The position numbers and the translations under genes are program-made. Below, piece after piece: positions 13,519 through 20,496 of a stretch of 64,000 nt of DNA (its first letter is position 1; each line of letters opens with the position of its first letter). Origin of the DNA: a virus. Under the pieces are notes generated by a model. That model was given only the letters and a program-made list of their open reading frames with translations. It had not been told where the DNA came from and did no database searches. The stretch spans positions 1-64,000 of IMG/VR virus record IMGVR_UViG_3300047508_000144. One strand, 5' to 3'.

Positions 13519-13704
13519 TTAATCTGTGTGCGTGATTACCTCATTGATCACCAGTGCGATCGTTCGCAGCTTGAGCATGATGTTGGTCTTGTAGGGTCCA
13601 TCAGGGATCAACGCGCCGATAGCTTGAGCATAGACAGCTGCCGCTGCTTTAGCAGCCTCAATCCTTTGTTGCTGTTGTTCGGTTGGCGGGGTCACGTGGT
13701 GCAT
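13519..13704 (-). CDS. small helical protein, possibly Acb2/Tad1-hairpin related
   Basis: Start taken at 13704 (MHHVTPPTEQQQQRIEAAKA), 61 residues; a GTG three codons on is an alternative. Two helices joined by a proline turn (YAQAIGALIPDGPYKT, then NIMLKLRTIALVINEVI), an arrangement I associate loosely with the Acb2/Tad1 hairpin group and other unnamed phage proteins. The ligand-binding Tyr/Lys pair is not evident. Overlaps the upstream gene by 47 bases. Confidence 0.55.
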   Translation of the reverse strand: MHHVTPPTEQQQQRIEAAKAAAAVYAQAIGALIPDGPYKTNIMLKLRTIALVINEVITHTD

Positions 13705-13981
13705 CGTGTTGCTCTGCTGCTTCTTCGATGGCTTTGAGCAACGCATCGTTCGGCGGTTGCCTGCCGTAATCGGTTTCGCGCCACCAGCGCTGCCTGAGCT
13801 TGAGCGGTAGCTTACTCCATTGCTCGGGCCGCGGCACTCGGAAGTGTCCACGTTGTTCATTCATACGCTTGACCTCACGTAGAGCTTTAATGATCTCACT
13901 CATATCGGCTTCGGACAGGTGAAACCCCGGCGAGGCTTGTCCAAGCGCGTCGTGGGTTTCCAGTCGTTCAAGTAACGACAT
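13658..13981 (-). CDS. hypothetical protein, 107 aa
   Basis: MSLLERLETHDALGQASPGF, then a helix with MSEIIKALREVKRMNE and a tryptophan-containing stretch (PEQWSKLPLKLRQRWWRE). Begins right after the stop of the membrane peptide upstream. No catalytic motif seen. Confidence 0.7.
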   Translation of the reverse strand: MSLLERLETHDALGQASPGFHLSEADMSEIIKALREVKRMNEQRGHFRVPRPEQWSKLPLKLRQRWWRETDYGRQPPNDALLKAIEEAAEQHDAPRDPANRTTATKD

Positions 13982-14086
13982 TCATCGCTCGTCTTCTTCA
14001 TATCCAAGCAAGTGCCAGACGGTCAGGCCAAGCGTGGCTACGACGATGACACTTGCGATCAAGCCAATCCACCACACGATCGTCAC
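13982..14086 (-). CDS. 34-aa membrane peptide, GTG start
   Basis: GTG at 14086 overlaps the upstream TGA (GTGA). Reads MTIVWWIGLIASVIVVATLG and ends with an acidic tail (GYEEDER): one membrane helix, tail probably cytoplasmic. The stop is directly followed by the next ATG. Confidence 0.6.
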   Translation of the reverse strand: MTIVWWIGLIASVIVVATLGLTVWHLLGYEEDER

Positions 14087-14295
14087 TGGATTTGTTTGTT
14101 TTTGTCGAACAGTTCGTAGACGTCCTCCGCCAAGTCGACGTAACCCAGTTCCTCGCCTGCTTTGTCAGTGACGACGAGGTTCTCCACCTGATTAGTGGTA
14201 ACCCAGCTCCCGGCCGGCAGTCGGTTTAGAATATCCACGAGCTTGGTGGTCTGGATCGCTTTGCGAACGTTGTTTCGTCCAAAGGGCCAGAGCAT
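14083..14295 (-). CDS. hypothetical protein, 70 aa
   Basis: Start at 14295 (MLWPFGRNNVRKAIQTTKLV). SH3- or DNA-binding-like beta segment (PAGSWVTTNQVENLVVTD) followed by an acidic helix. The ATG lies close to the stop of the upstream gene, suggesting coupling. No family recognised. Confidence 0.65.
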   Translation of the reverse strand: MLWPFGRNNVRKAIQTTKLVDILNRLPAGSWVTTNQVENLVVTDKAGEELGYVDLAEDVYELFDKNKQIQ

Positions 14296-14297
14296 GA

Positions 14298-14537
14298 TCA
14301 ACCCGTGATGCGCTTGAGTTCATCTGTGAGCGCTTTGAAGCGTTGTTCCATCTCAGCGACTGCCTTGCGGAAGTCTTGTTGAATTTGCTCCATGGTGTCG
14401 CCGCGCTCGCGGTACTTCTGTGGGGCGAAGCTTTCAACGTTTGGGCTTGGTGTTCTTGCAGGTGTGGGCAGTCCTTGTAATTCCTGCTCGACGTTGCTCA
14501 GAACTTTGCTCATTGGTGTTGTGTCGCGATCGGCCAT
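14298..14537 (-). CDS. hypothetical helical protein, 79 aa
   Basis: MADRDTTPMSKVLSNVEQEL after CAAAGGAACCGACAC. Coiled-coil tail (MEQIQQDFRKAVAEMEQRFK). The whole 5' part overlaps the upstream gene by 104 bases in another frame, unusually long for this compact region. Confidence 0.65.
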   Translation of the reverse strand: MADRDTTPMSKVLSNVEQELQGLPTPARTPSPNVESFAPQKYRERGDTMEQIQQDFRKAVAEMEQRFKALTDELKRITG

Positions 14538-14922
14538 GTGTCGGTTCCTTTGTTGCTGATTTAGCTGCGTTACTCCATGTCGCGTGTGTCGGGTCCCTTG
14601 CTGCCAATTGCTTGTTAAACATAATCTCGCCCTTTTGATACCAATTGGTGCGCAACCAGTCCTGAAGTGTTTTCATCAGCGCTACCACTTCTGGGGTGAG
14701 TTGGTCTCGCGTGAGAGGCTGTAAATCCTTCGCGAGCATCAGGCGTTTATACTTGTAATGAATTGGTGTGCGAGGCTGCCATGCCTGTGCTGCCCGGTGC
14801 AGCCGTGGAAGCTGGGAGCTGGCTGTCACGCAGTGGATAATTGCGTTGCGGAGGAGATCGTGCTCATCGGCGATCTCGCGGCAGACAACGTTGAAAAAAT
14901 GGTCTAGGGGAATCTCAGCCAT
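14434..14922 (-). CDS. hypothetical protein, 162 aa
   Basis: Start at 14922 (MAEIPLDHFFNVVCREIADE) with TAGAGGGAG upstream. Helical to about residue 125; the last 40 residues, which overlap the next gene, are polar and low in structure (THGRSRHNTNEQSSEQRRAG) and may have been added by loss of a stop. First leftward gene after the promoter at 14998-15026. Confidence 0.7.
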   Translation of the reverse strand: MAEIPLDHFFNVVCREIADEHDLLRNAIIHCVTASSQLPRLHRAAQAWQPRTPIHYKYKRLMLAKDLQPLTRDQLTPEVVALMKTLQDWLRTNWYQKGEIMFNKQLAARDPTHATWSNAAKSATKEPTHGRSRHNTNEQSSEQRRAGITRTAHTCKNTKPKR

Positions 14923-14958
14923 GGTCTGTGCTCCCTCTAAGGAACAGATTGTGGTCAG

Positions 14959-14999
14959 GCAAGCCACGAGATGACGCTCTCGTGGCTTGCCGCATTTTT
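14959..14999 (+). terminator. long hairpin, rightward terminator / leftward leader stem
   Basis: A perfect 13-bp stem GCAAGCCACGAGA / TCTCGTGGCTTGC with a 6-base loop is followed on the plus strand by CGCATTTTT, an intrinsic terminator. No rightward gene precedes it. For leftward transcripts from 14998-15026 it would be a 5' leader stem ahead of the gene at 14922. Confidence 0.7.
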
Positions 15000-15026
15000 A
15001 TTATCAGGGGATAGGAGTAAGGTCAA
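14998..15026 (-). promoter_or_regulatory. leftward promoter, moderate
   Basis: Minus strand TTGACC (15026-15021) with GATAAT at 15-base or TAATAA at 17-base spacing. It would serve the leftward cluster beginning at 14922. Confidence 0.5.
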
Positions 15027-15067
15027 ACCAGCATGAGGGCGAGGGCTGGGCTCACGAGGGCCTCACC

Positions 15068-15202
15068 ATGCCTGAAAACTGGGATGACGACGATCCGCTC
15101 AGGTTCTTTCGCGGATTGCGCAACGGGTGCTTGGTCTCGGTTCCAATGTGGTGCGCGATCATATACGCGATCTGCCGCTTCGGTTTGTTCCACTGGAGTT
15201 GA
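15068..15202 (+). CDS. small membrane protein, 44 aa
   Basis: MPENWDDDDPLRFFRGLRNG, then one membrane helix (SVPMWCAIIYAICRFGLFHW). CGAGGG lies 8 bases before the ATG. An acidic DDDPLR head followed by one helix is, from memory, a frequent small phage membrane protein of unknown role. Its stop is followed after three bases by the next ATG. Confidence 0.7.
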   Translation: MPENWDDDDPLRFFRGLRNGCLVSVPMWCAIIYAICRFGLFHWS

Positions 15203-15205
15203 TAC

Positions 15206-15421
15206 ATGGATCAGGATTACGCCGCGACCAACGCGGCGGAGCGCGCGGCGTTCGCCAATGGCCAGCAATCGAGGCAAGGCGAGGTCGATGCTTTACTCGC
15301 TGCGCTATGTACGGTGCGCGCGATCCTCAACAGCAACGACAGATACAAGGCGCGCAGTGCACGGCTCTACCTTCAGGAGGTGTTACATGATGTAACACCT
15401 TCTAATTGCGGTACGAGCTAA
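15206..15421 (+). CDS. small helical protein, 71 aa
   Basis: MDQDYAATNAAERAAFANGQ with TGGAG upstream; helical to residue 50 (VDALLAALCTVRAILN). The end of the frame reads through palindrome copy 6 (VLHDVTPS). Probably translated with the preceding membrane protein. No family. Confidence 0.6.
   Translation: MDQDYAATNAAERAAFANGQQSRQGEVDALLAALCTVRAILNSNDRYKARSARLYLQEVLHDVTPSNCGTS
15379..15399. promoter_or_regulatory. 21-bp palindrome, copy 6
   Basis: Perfect copy (centre TGA) inside the 3' end of the 71-aa rightward frame, 60 bases before the iteron array. Confidence 0.85.
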
Positions 15422-15492
15422 GTCATTGATTGAGCGCATTGTTCCGTTGATTGAAAAGTCTGTGCCGTGAAAAGTTTAATGATATCAACAGT

Positions 15493-15517
15493 TTGTGCCG
15501 TTGTGCCGTTGTGCCGT
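15493..15517 (+). repeat. tandem 8-bp iterons, left arm
   Basis: Three head-to-tail TTGTGCCG units plus a final T. A single related unit lies at 15461. All point the same way. Confidence 0.85.
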
Positions 15518-15685
15518 GCAAAACAGCACCCCCCCCTAATCTTGATTCTGCCACAATTACTCTACATCCTATATCTTATATTATATTTTATTTACACGTA
15601 GTTAAATACAGTACTTGGCAGGGCTCACGGCTCAACCCGTTTGGATACTCAAAAAAGGGGGGGGGCCTGTTTTGGAGGGGCACAG

Positions 15686-15777
15686 ACGGCACAAAGGCAC
15701 ATGGTATTGAAATCATTGAACTTTTCACGGCACAAGGATTCCCAAACCACGGCACATGGCGCCTTTCAACGGCACAA
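15686..15777 (-). repeat. inverted iterons, right arm
   Basis: Four units ACGGCACAA/T at 15686-15694, 15727-15735, 15749-15757 and 15769-15777. Steps are 41, 22 and 20 bases, roughly whole turns of DNA, so one face would be bound. Confidence 0.8.
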
Positions 15778-15804
15778 AAAGAGCGTACATGGTAGCGCGT
15801 TGTA

Positions 15805-15845
15805 AGCGTTAACGCTAAAATCAGCCATCTGTTAGCATATGCTAA
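15805..15845. promoter_or_regulatory. two palindromes next to the iteron array
   Basis: AGCGTTAACGCT (15805-15816) and TTAGCATATGCTAA (15832-15845) are perfect palindromes of 12 and 14 bp. With palindrome copy 7 they form a dense cluster of twofold-symmetric sites. Confidence 0.6.
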
Positions 15846-15854
15846 TGCGAGATA

Positions 15855-15875
15855 GGTGTTACATTATGTAACACC
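15855..15875. promoter_or_regulatory. 21-bp palindrome, copy 7
   Basis: Both arms perfect, centre TTA. It lies in non-coding DNA between the iteron array and the terminators of the 16075-16728 gene. Confidence 0.85.
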
Positions 15876-15992
15876 TATTGGTATGGTGTACTGTAAACTT
15901 CCTTGTATTTAGATACCGTCGTTTTGCGTCACGTGCTAGCGCATTGGATTAGGTGACGGCGCGCCGCTCGCCCCTTGGCATAGGCGAGACGC

Positions 15993-16023
15993 AAAAAACC
16001 CCGCGCGGCTTTCGCCGCGCGAG
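15993..16023 (-). terminator. second tandem terminator of the 16075-16728 gene
   Basis: Leftward CGCGCGGC-GAAA-GCCGCGCG followed by GGGGTTTTTTGCG: GC stem with GAAA loop and U-tract. Confidence 0.9.
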
Positions 16024-16027
16024 GCAT

Positions 16028-16057
16028 AAAAAAACCCCGCGGCTTTCGCCGCGGGGC
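16028..16057 (-). terminator. first tandem terminator of the 16075-16728 gene
   Basis: Leftward CCCCGCGGC-GAAA-GCCGCGGGG followed by seven T: 9-bp GC stem, GAAA tetraloop, U-tract. It is nearly the same sequence as the second, suggesting duplication. Confidence 0.95.
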
Positions 16058-16074
16058 AGTAGGCTAGGCTAGGC

Positions 16075-16728
16075 TTAGCGCGGAGCGTTGGCCAGCCAAT
16101 CGCGCCACTCGGAACCACGATCGCCGACAAGCTTCGCGGCATACTTTTTCTGGATTGCCTTCATCGACAGGACAAGGCGATTCAGCGCGTCGAAAGCGTC
16201 GACGTCGTCCGGAGGATTGATAATCTCATCGGCCTTGATCAAGCGCTGCTCGTGCGCTTCCTTCTCCGCCTTGACTTGCTCCGCCTTAACGGCAGTCTCC
16301 GCCTTGGCCTCTGTGATCCCGGCCATACGCTTTGCCCGGGAGACTAGGACGCGCACTGCGGTCATAACCCGCTCTTGCTCCGCCGTACGGTTGTCGTCCG
16401 TGTTCTTGGCAGGGTTAAGCTGATTGTACTTTTTCAAGCCAATCACTCGCCTTGCCTCATCCCGGGCATAGCTAAGCTTCCGGACGAAATAGCCTTCCGT
16501 CAAAGCTTGGACCATGTCGCCGATAACCTTGTCGTTCGCCTTGAACGTGGTGAAGGCGACGGTCAAGGCGCCGTCCTGCCCTGCCATGGTCTGCCCATAC
16601 TCAAAGGCAATGTCGATAGCTTGGGCTGGCGTCATGGCCGTTGAACCATTGGCCTTAGCCTTAGCCTTGCCATTGGCCTTGGACACAACGGGAGCAACGG
16701 GAGTCACGATCGATTGAACGTTAGTCAT
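16075..16728 (-). CDS. isolated, strongly driven protein of unknown function, 217 aa
   Basis: Start at 16728 (MTNVQSIVTPVAPVVSKANG); upstream GTGACTGACACC resembles the shared start motif without a clear AGGAG. The N-terminal 35 residues are Ala/Lys-rich and flexible; the core is helical (MTPAQAIDIAFEYGQTMAGQ; KLSYARDEARRVIGLKKYNQ); the C-terminal part is a charged helix. It has its own promoter (16788-16817), palindrome copy 8 and two terminators, and borders the candidate origin. An abundant DNA-binding, initiator or regulator role fits this setting but is inference; no family recognised. Confidence 0.75.
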   Translation of the reverse strand: MTNVQSIVTPVAPVVSKANGKAKAKANGSTAMTPAQAIDIAFEYGQTMAGQDGALTVAFTTFKANDKVIGDMVQALTEGYFVRKLSYARDEARRVIGLKKYNQLNPAKNTDDNRTAEQERVMTAVRVLVSRAKRMAGITEAKAETAVKAEQVKAEKEAHEQRLIKADEIINPPDDVDAFDALNRLVLSMKAIQKKYAAKLVGDRGSEWRDWLANAPR

Positions 16729-16787
16729 GGTGTCAGTCACTTTCTGCCCTATGGGGCGTTGCACTGGCATCCCGTGCCAGCAAACAA

Positions 16788-16817
16788 ACAATAGCACGGT
16801 ACACAGCTTGATGTCAA
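16788..16817 (-). promoter_or_regulatory. strong extended -10 promoter, leftward
   Basis: Minus strand TTGACA (16817-16812), 18-base spacer ending TGC, then TATTGT (16793-16788). A perfect -35 plus an extended -10. Palindrome copy 8 lies 7 bases upstream of the -35, where an activator could sit. Confidence 0.75.
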
Positions 16818-16823
16818 ATCAGA

Positions 16824-16844
16824 GGTATTACATGATGTAACACC
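16824..16844. promoter_or_regulatory. 21-bp palindrome, copy 8
   Basis: One change (GGTATTACA / TGTAACACC, centre TGA on the plus strand). Directly upstream of the promoter at 16788-16817. The DNA from 16845 to 17089 shows no gene; it contains an A/T-rich run (about 17015-17060) but nothing else I can support. Confidence 0.8.
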
Positions 16845-17089
16845 TCATTCCACTCCCCCCTACCCTATGGAAGAATTCTTATCGGGCAGAGTAAGGGCAC
16901 CAAGGGGATCGCTCGCAGGTGCCTGCGCACCCTTGCCCATCGCCCAGATATTTTTCCTGAAAATCCCTCAAATCATCCTATACACCAGTACACAGCTTAC
17001 ACTGCAAGGCCAAATGGCGAAAAAAGATTTTTGTGCCTCGTAAGAGAAAATTTTTCTAAATTCCCGACCCCCACTAAGATTTAACCAAG

Positions 17090-17118
17090 TTTACCACGCG
17101 CACCCTCCGTGCTATAAA
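17090..17118 (+). promoter_or_regulatory. late promoter, rightward
   Basis: TTTACC (17090-17095), 17-base spacer ending TGC, TATAAA (17113-17118). It stands immediately before the first gene of the 36-kb late block. The predicted start of transcription falls at 17124-17126, on the ATG itself. Confidence 0.7.
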
Positions 17119-17125
17119 GCAACAC

Positions 17126-17581
17126 ATGAGCGCTAACCTCCCTGCTCAGTTCATGGACTTGACGGCTGATCCTGCCACGCTGGGTTGGCCGCCCTCTTTG
17201 CCGCTGGAACTCGCGCTCGCGCAGCAGCCGGTCAAGGACATTTGCCAGGCGTACGGCATCGACAAGTTCGAGTACGAGCGCCTGCGAGCTGATCCCGGCT
17301 TCCGCCGCGCGGTCGCCGAAGCGACCGAGACCCTCAAGGAAGACGGTGCGTCGTTCAAGCTCAAGGCGCGCGCCCAGTCGGAGGAGCTGCTCAAGACCTC
17401 CTGGGCTCTCATACACAAACCCCTGGATGAGGTCTCCGCGTCGGTGAAGGCTCAGCTCATCATGTTCACCGTTCGCTGCGCCGGCCTCGACGCCAGCGTC
17501 GAGCAGAAGGCCCGGGCCCAAGCCAATGCTTCCGCCGCAGCAGTTGCCGGGCTGACGATCAACCTGCACTTGGGTGATTAA
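17126..17581 (+). CDS. putative small terminase-like / DNA-binding protein
   Basis: 151 residues, first late gene. The segment PVKDICQAYGIDKFEYERLR (about 35-54) looks like a helix-turn-helix, followed by helices (FRRAVAEATETLKEDGASFK) and a C-terminal part with QLIMFTVRCAGLD. Size, fold and position ahead of the large terminase fit a small terminase subunit or phage regulator; this is inference. No ribosome site precedes the ATG, which nearly coincides with the predicted transcript start, so it may be translated leaderless. Confidence 0.6.
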   Translation: MSANLPAQFMDLTADPATLGWPPSLPLELALAQQPVKDICQAYGIDKFEYERLRADPGFRRAVAEATETLKEDGASFKLKARAQSEELLKTSWALIHKPLDEVSASVKAQLIMFTVRCAGLDASVEQKARAQANASAAAVAGLTINLHLGD

Positions 17582-17626
17582 ACACAAGCATGGTATACCC
17601 GACGTCTAGCAACGTCAGGTGATGCC

Positions 17627-18076
17627 ATGGGTGTGCTGGAAGAAGGCGTGAAGACTGCGGGCGGCGTGGTCGACGCGCTCCGCGCTAACCCGCTGGCGCT
17701 GGCCAACATCGTCCTCAACATCGCGTTTCTCATCTTCCTGTTCTATTACGTGTCGATCATCGCGACCCGCGCCGAGAAGACCGTGAAAGAACTGTTCACT
17801 GCGCAGGATAGTGTCTTCAAGCAGTGGGGCGTCATCGTCAAAGACCAGCAGAGCCTGACCGAAAAGGTTATGCATTGCATCCTGCCGGAGGATGCGATCA
17901 AACTCTTGCAGGCGCCGCCGCGGGTACAGCCCCAGAGCTGGCCACCGTTTTCAGTTCCGCGAATCACGCCACTACAGTTCTGGCCGCCAGTGCCTCCGGC
18001 TTTGCCGGACCTGAAGCCTGAAGCGAAGCCCGAAGAGCCAAAACCGCTGGAGCCGTCACAGCCGGAGGCCAAATGA
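17627..18076 (+). CDS. membrane protein with proline-rich tail, 149 aa
   Basis: MGVLEEGVKTAGGVVDALRA, a membrane helix (LANIVLNIAFLIFLFYYVSI, about 26-45), a charged helical region and a long Pro/Glu/Lys tail ([20 protein letters not shown]). AGGTGATGCC precedes the ATG. Holin- or envelope-spanning-like topology; no family match. ATGA overlap with the next gene. Confidence 0.65.
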   Translation: MGVLEEGVKTAGGVVDALRANPLALANIVLNIAFLIFLFYYVSIIATRAEKTVKELFTAQDSVFKQWGVIVKDQQSLTEKVMHCILPEDAIKLLQAPPRVQPQSWPPFSVPRITPLQFWPPVPPALPDLKPEAKPEEPKPLEPSQPEAK

Positions 18077-18339
18077 CCGACACACCTGGCAATCGACAGG
18101 TATCCGCATCGGCCTCATCGTCGGCGAGCATCTCGACGTCCTCCCACCCCCAAGCTCGATCTGAAATGCGCACGGTCGGCGCGCCGGTCGAGTACAAGGT
18201 GGTCGACCATCCCTGGTCCCCCATGGAACCCGACAACACCGAGGCGACGCTGACCGAGATTGGTCTTGAGGGTTGGCGGTTGGTCACCGTCTATCCGGAC
18301 CGGCAGCGTGAGAAGACCCGCTGGATTTTCTCAAGATGA
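18073..18339 (+). CDS. DUF4177-like stand-alone domain protein, 88 aa
   Basis: Ser/Ala-rich start, then [15 protein letters not shown] and [20 protein letters not shown]: a small alpha/beta domain resembling DUF4177. The same domain forms the N-terminus of the next protein ([33 protein letters not shown]), so the two arose by duplication. Overlaps both neighbours by ATGA-type junctions. Confidence 0.75.
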   Translation: MTDTPGNRQVSASASSSASISTSSHPQARSEMRTVGAPVEYKVVDHPWSPMEPDNTEATLTEIGLEGWRLVTVYPDRQREKTRWIFSR

Positions 18340-20069
18340 GTGACACGTCCGCACCCGACAAACCAACCCCGAAGAGCACACCGGTAACCTATCGGGTCAT
18401 CGACCATCCGTGGTCTCCTAGCGAACCGACTGGTTCCGAAGAAGGTCTGAACGTCGAGGGTCAGGAAGGATGGCAGCTGGTTGCTGTTTACCCAGACCCG
18501 CAGCGCGAGAAGACCCGTTGGATTTTCAGCGACGTCCCCACCGGCTCCGGCGGAGGAGGTGGCGGAGGAGGTATTCCCGAGGCTCCAGCCGATGGAGAGG
18601 TGTATGGACGAAAAGACGTTAGCTGGACCCCTATCACCTCAGGTGGCGGCACCGCCGGCCCTCCCGGCCCAGCAGGCCCCGCCGGCCCTGCCGGCCCACC
18701 CGGAGTGGGTGGAGATAGTGGTCCCGTGGGGCCAGAAGGCCCCCAAGGTAGTCCAGGGCAAGATGGTCCTCCCGGCCCCGCGGGACCCGCAGGCCCTGCA
18801 GGAGAACCCGGGCCTGCCGGAACACCCGGTGTGCCCGGTGTACCTGGTGAAATGGGCCCGCCCGGCCCGGCCGGAGCGGATGGAACACCTGGCGGACCGC
18901 CCGGCCCCGCGGGAGCGGATGGCCCGCCCGGCCCGGCCGGACCCGCAGGCGCGGAGGGACCAGCAGGAGTGGCTGGTCCAGCAGGAGCGGCTGGCCCGGC
19001 AGGAGAAGCTGGCCCAGCAGGCCCCGCGGGAGCCGTTGGCCCCGCTGGCCCCGCTGGCCCACAGGGAGACGCTGGTCCCGCCGGAACAGTGGGCCCCGCG
19101 GGCCCCGCCGGTGATGTCGGCCCCGTTGGCCCCGCCGGTGATGTCGGCCCAGCAGGTCCAGCAGGTCCATCTGGACCACCTGGCCAAGATGGTGTCCCCG
19201 GAGCAGCTGGACCGGATGGTAGCCCTGGTCCAGCGGGCCCGGCGGGGTCCATAGGACCCCAGGGCCCGGTAGGCGATCAAGGTCCTGCAGGCCCAGCAGG
19301 TTCGCAGGGCCCCACGGGCCCTGCGGGTCCGCAAGGACCGCAAGGCCCACAAGGCATCGTGGGCGTGCCCGGACAGGCAGGCCCTGCCGGACCTGCCGGA
19401 CCGGCAGGCCCAAGCGCAGTCAGCGCCAACGCTGGCAACCAAGCTGTTCTCGGGTCCGACAGTCTGATCTTCGTGCCGCATGACGCGGCCAAGTACGACG
19501 CTTCCAACCCGGTCGGCTACATCACCGCTGCCGCGGTGCCGGTCGGCTCCGGGTCTCTCCCTGCAATGGACGGCACCGCAGCCGCTGGAACCCAGTCTAG
19601 CTGGGCGCGCGGCGATCACGTTCATCCGACCGATACGAGCCGTGCACCGATCAAGGGTGTCATCGACGCCAGCAATGCTGCCGCCGGCAACGTCGGCGAG
19701 CAGCTGTCGACCCAGATCACCACGGCGGTCAACCTGACGCTCAACACACCCGTCAACATCGGGCAGCTCGTGCTAACGCCCGGCGACTGGGTCGTGGGCG
19801 GCAACGTCAACTTCGTCTCGCCGGCTACGGCCGGAACGCGCTACGCTGTGGCGATCAGCAATACTTCGAACACCTTGCCGACGCCCGCACAACTCGCTGC
19901 GGGCACCGGCACGCTGTTCGATCAGTCGTTGACCTACGGCAAGGCGGCGCAGAACTTCAACACCAGCCTGTGCCGGTTCAATGTCTCTGTTAATACAACG
20001 GTGTACCTGGTAGCGCTCGGGCCGGCGACGACGGCGACCGGCTACATCTCAGCGCGAAGAGTACGATGA
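18336..20069 (+). CDS. collagen-like fibre protein with DUF4177-like head
   Basis: 577 residues: DUF4177-like domain (about 17-67), Gly-rich linker (70-80), short bridge, about 85 Gly-X-Y triplets (about 105-359, mostly GPAG/GPPG), then a segment with [17 protein letters not shown] and [18 protein letters not shown] typical of tail and fibre proteins, and a beta-rich C-terminus. It should trimerise as a collagen-like rod on the virion and may bind the host. Location beside the terminase rather than with the other fibres is unusual. Confidence 0.8.
   Translation: MSDTSAPDKPTPKSTPVTYRVIDHPWSPSEPTGSEEGLNVEGQEGWQLVAVYPDPQREKTRWIFSDVPTGSGGGGGGGGIPEAPADGEVYGRKDVSWTPITSGGGTAGPPGPAGPAGPAGPPGVGGDSGPVGPEGPQGSPGQDGPPGPAGPAGPAGEPGPAGTPGVPGVPGEMGPPGPAGADGTPGGPPGPAGADGPPGPAGPAGAEGPAGVAGPAGAAGPAGEAGPAGPAGAVGPAGPAGPQGDAGPAGTVGPAGPAGDVGPVGPAGDVGPAGPAGPSGPPGQDGVPGAAGPDGSPGPAGPAGSIGPQGPVGDQGPAGPAGSQGPTGPAGPQGPQGPQGIVGVPGQAGPAGPAGPAGPSAVSANAGNQAVLGSDSLIFVPHDAAKYDASNPVGYITAAAVPVGSGSLPAMDGTAAAGTQSSWARGDHVHPTDTSRAPIKGVIDASNAAAGNVGEQLSTQITTAVNLTLNTPVNIGQLVLTPGDWVVGGNVNFVSPATAGTRYAVAISNTSNTLPTPAQLAAGTGTLFDQSLTYGKAAQNFNTSLCRFNVSVNTTVYLVALGPATTATGYISARRVR
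18651..19413 (+). repeat. collagen-like Gly-X-Y coding repeat
   Basis: About 250 codons of Gly-X-Y triplets with strong 9-base periodicity. It produces several long shadow frames on both strands, which should not be annotated. Confidence 0.9.
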
Positions 20070-20260
20070 CTTATGCGCCCATCATCTTCGAGCATCCGGA
20101 CTACGGCACGCTGGTCGTGATCCAGATGGTCGACGACGAGAGCATGCTGACAGATGATATCGAGCAGGCGACGTTCGTGCTGTGCCCGATGGTTAACGGC
20201 GGCATGCTGACCGCGTGCGCGTCGGAAGGTAAGCTTACGCGACTGAAGAGGCTGCACTGA
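20066..20260 (+). CDS. hypothetical protein, 64 aa
   Basis: [20 protein letters not shown], a compact beta-rich domain with two cysteines near the end. ATG overlaps the fibre stop (ATGA). Possibly a small virion or chaperone protein of the fibre (inference from position). Confidence 0.65.
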   Translation: MTYAPIIFEHPDYGTLVVIQMVDDESMLTDDIEQATFVLCPMVNGGMLTACASEGKLTRLKRLH

Positions 20261-20436
20261 TGCCCAGCGAAAGCAAGAAACAACGTGGCGCTATGTTCGC
20301 CGCCAAAGCCGGAAAATCTACCTTGGGTATCCCGCCGAGTGTCGGTAAAGACTTCATCGAGGCCGACAAGAAAAAGAGCAAAACTGATCTCGCCAAGCTT
20401 CCTTTGCGCAAAGGCGCACCTCCAGCGAAGAAGTAG
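20260..20436 (+). CDS. lysine-rich small protein, 58 aa
   Basis: [20 protein letters not shown] then [20 protein letters not shown]. Very basic. I recall this [20 protein letters not shown] pattern in many phages, unnamed. The ATG overlaps the previous stop. Confidence 0.75.
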   Translation: MPSESKKQRGAMFAAKAGKSTLGIPPSVGKDFIEADKKKSKTDLAKLPLRKGAPPAKK

Positions 20437-20496
20437 GAACAAAGGCGGAAGCTGAACGAACAGGGAATCCAAAATACACTAAAGCAGGAGAACAAA

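Larger units (their letters stand above)
15461..15777. other. candidate replication origin: inverted iteron array with AT-rich core
   Basis: The 470 bases from 15422 to about 15890 have no credible gene. Left arm: TGTGCCGTGAAAAGTT (15461-15476), three tandem 8-bp TTGTGCCG units (15493-15517), then GCAAAACAG and a run of 8 C (15529-15536). Right arm in mirrored order: a run of 9 G (15657-15665), CCTGTTTTGG, then ACGGCACA units at 15686, 15727, 15749 and 15769, one within AACTTTTCACGGCACA (15719-15734), the exact reverse complement of the left outer 16-mer. Between the arms is an AT-rich stretch (about 15554-15609). This is the layout of an iteron origin with an unwinding element. No initiator was identified. 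Confidence 0.65.

Noticed and set aside
15451-15795. Open frame across the iteron array (114 codons, rightward)
   Set aside because: Its composition is driven by the repeats, there is no ribosome site, and it crosses C and G runs; the region is better explained as a nucleoprotein site.
18481-19625. Long frames on both strands over the collagen-like region
   Set aside because: They are shadows of the 9-base GC repeat in the real Gly-X-Y frame.
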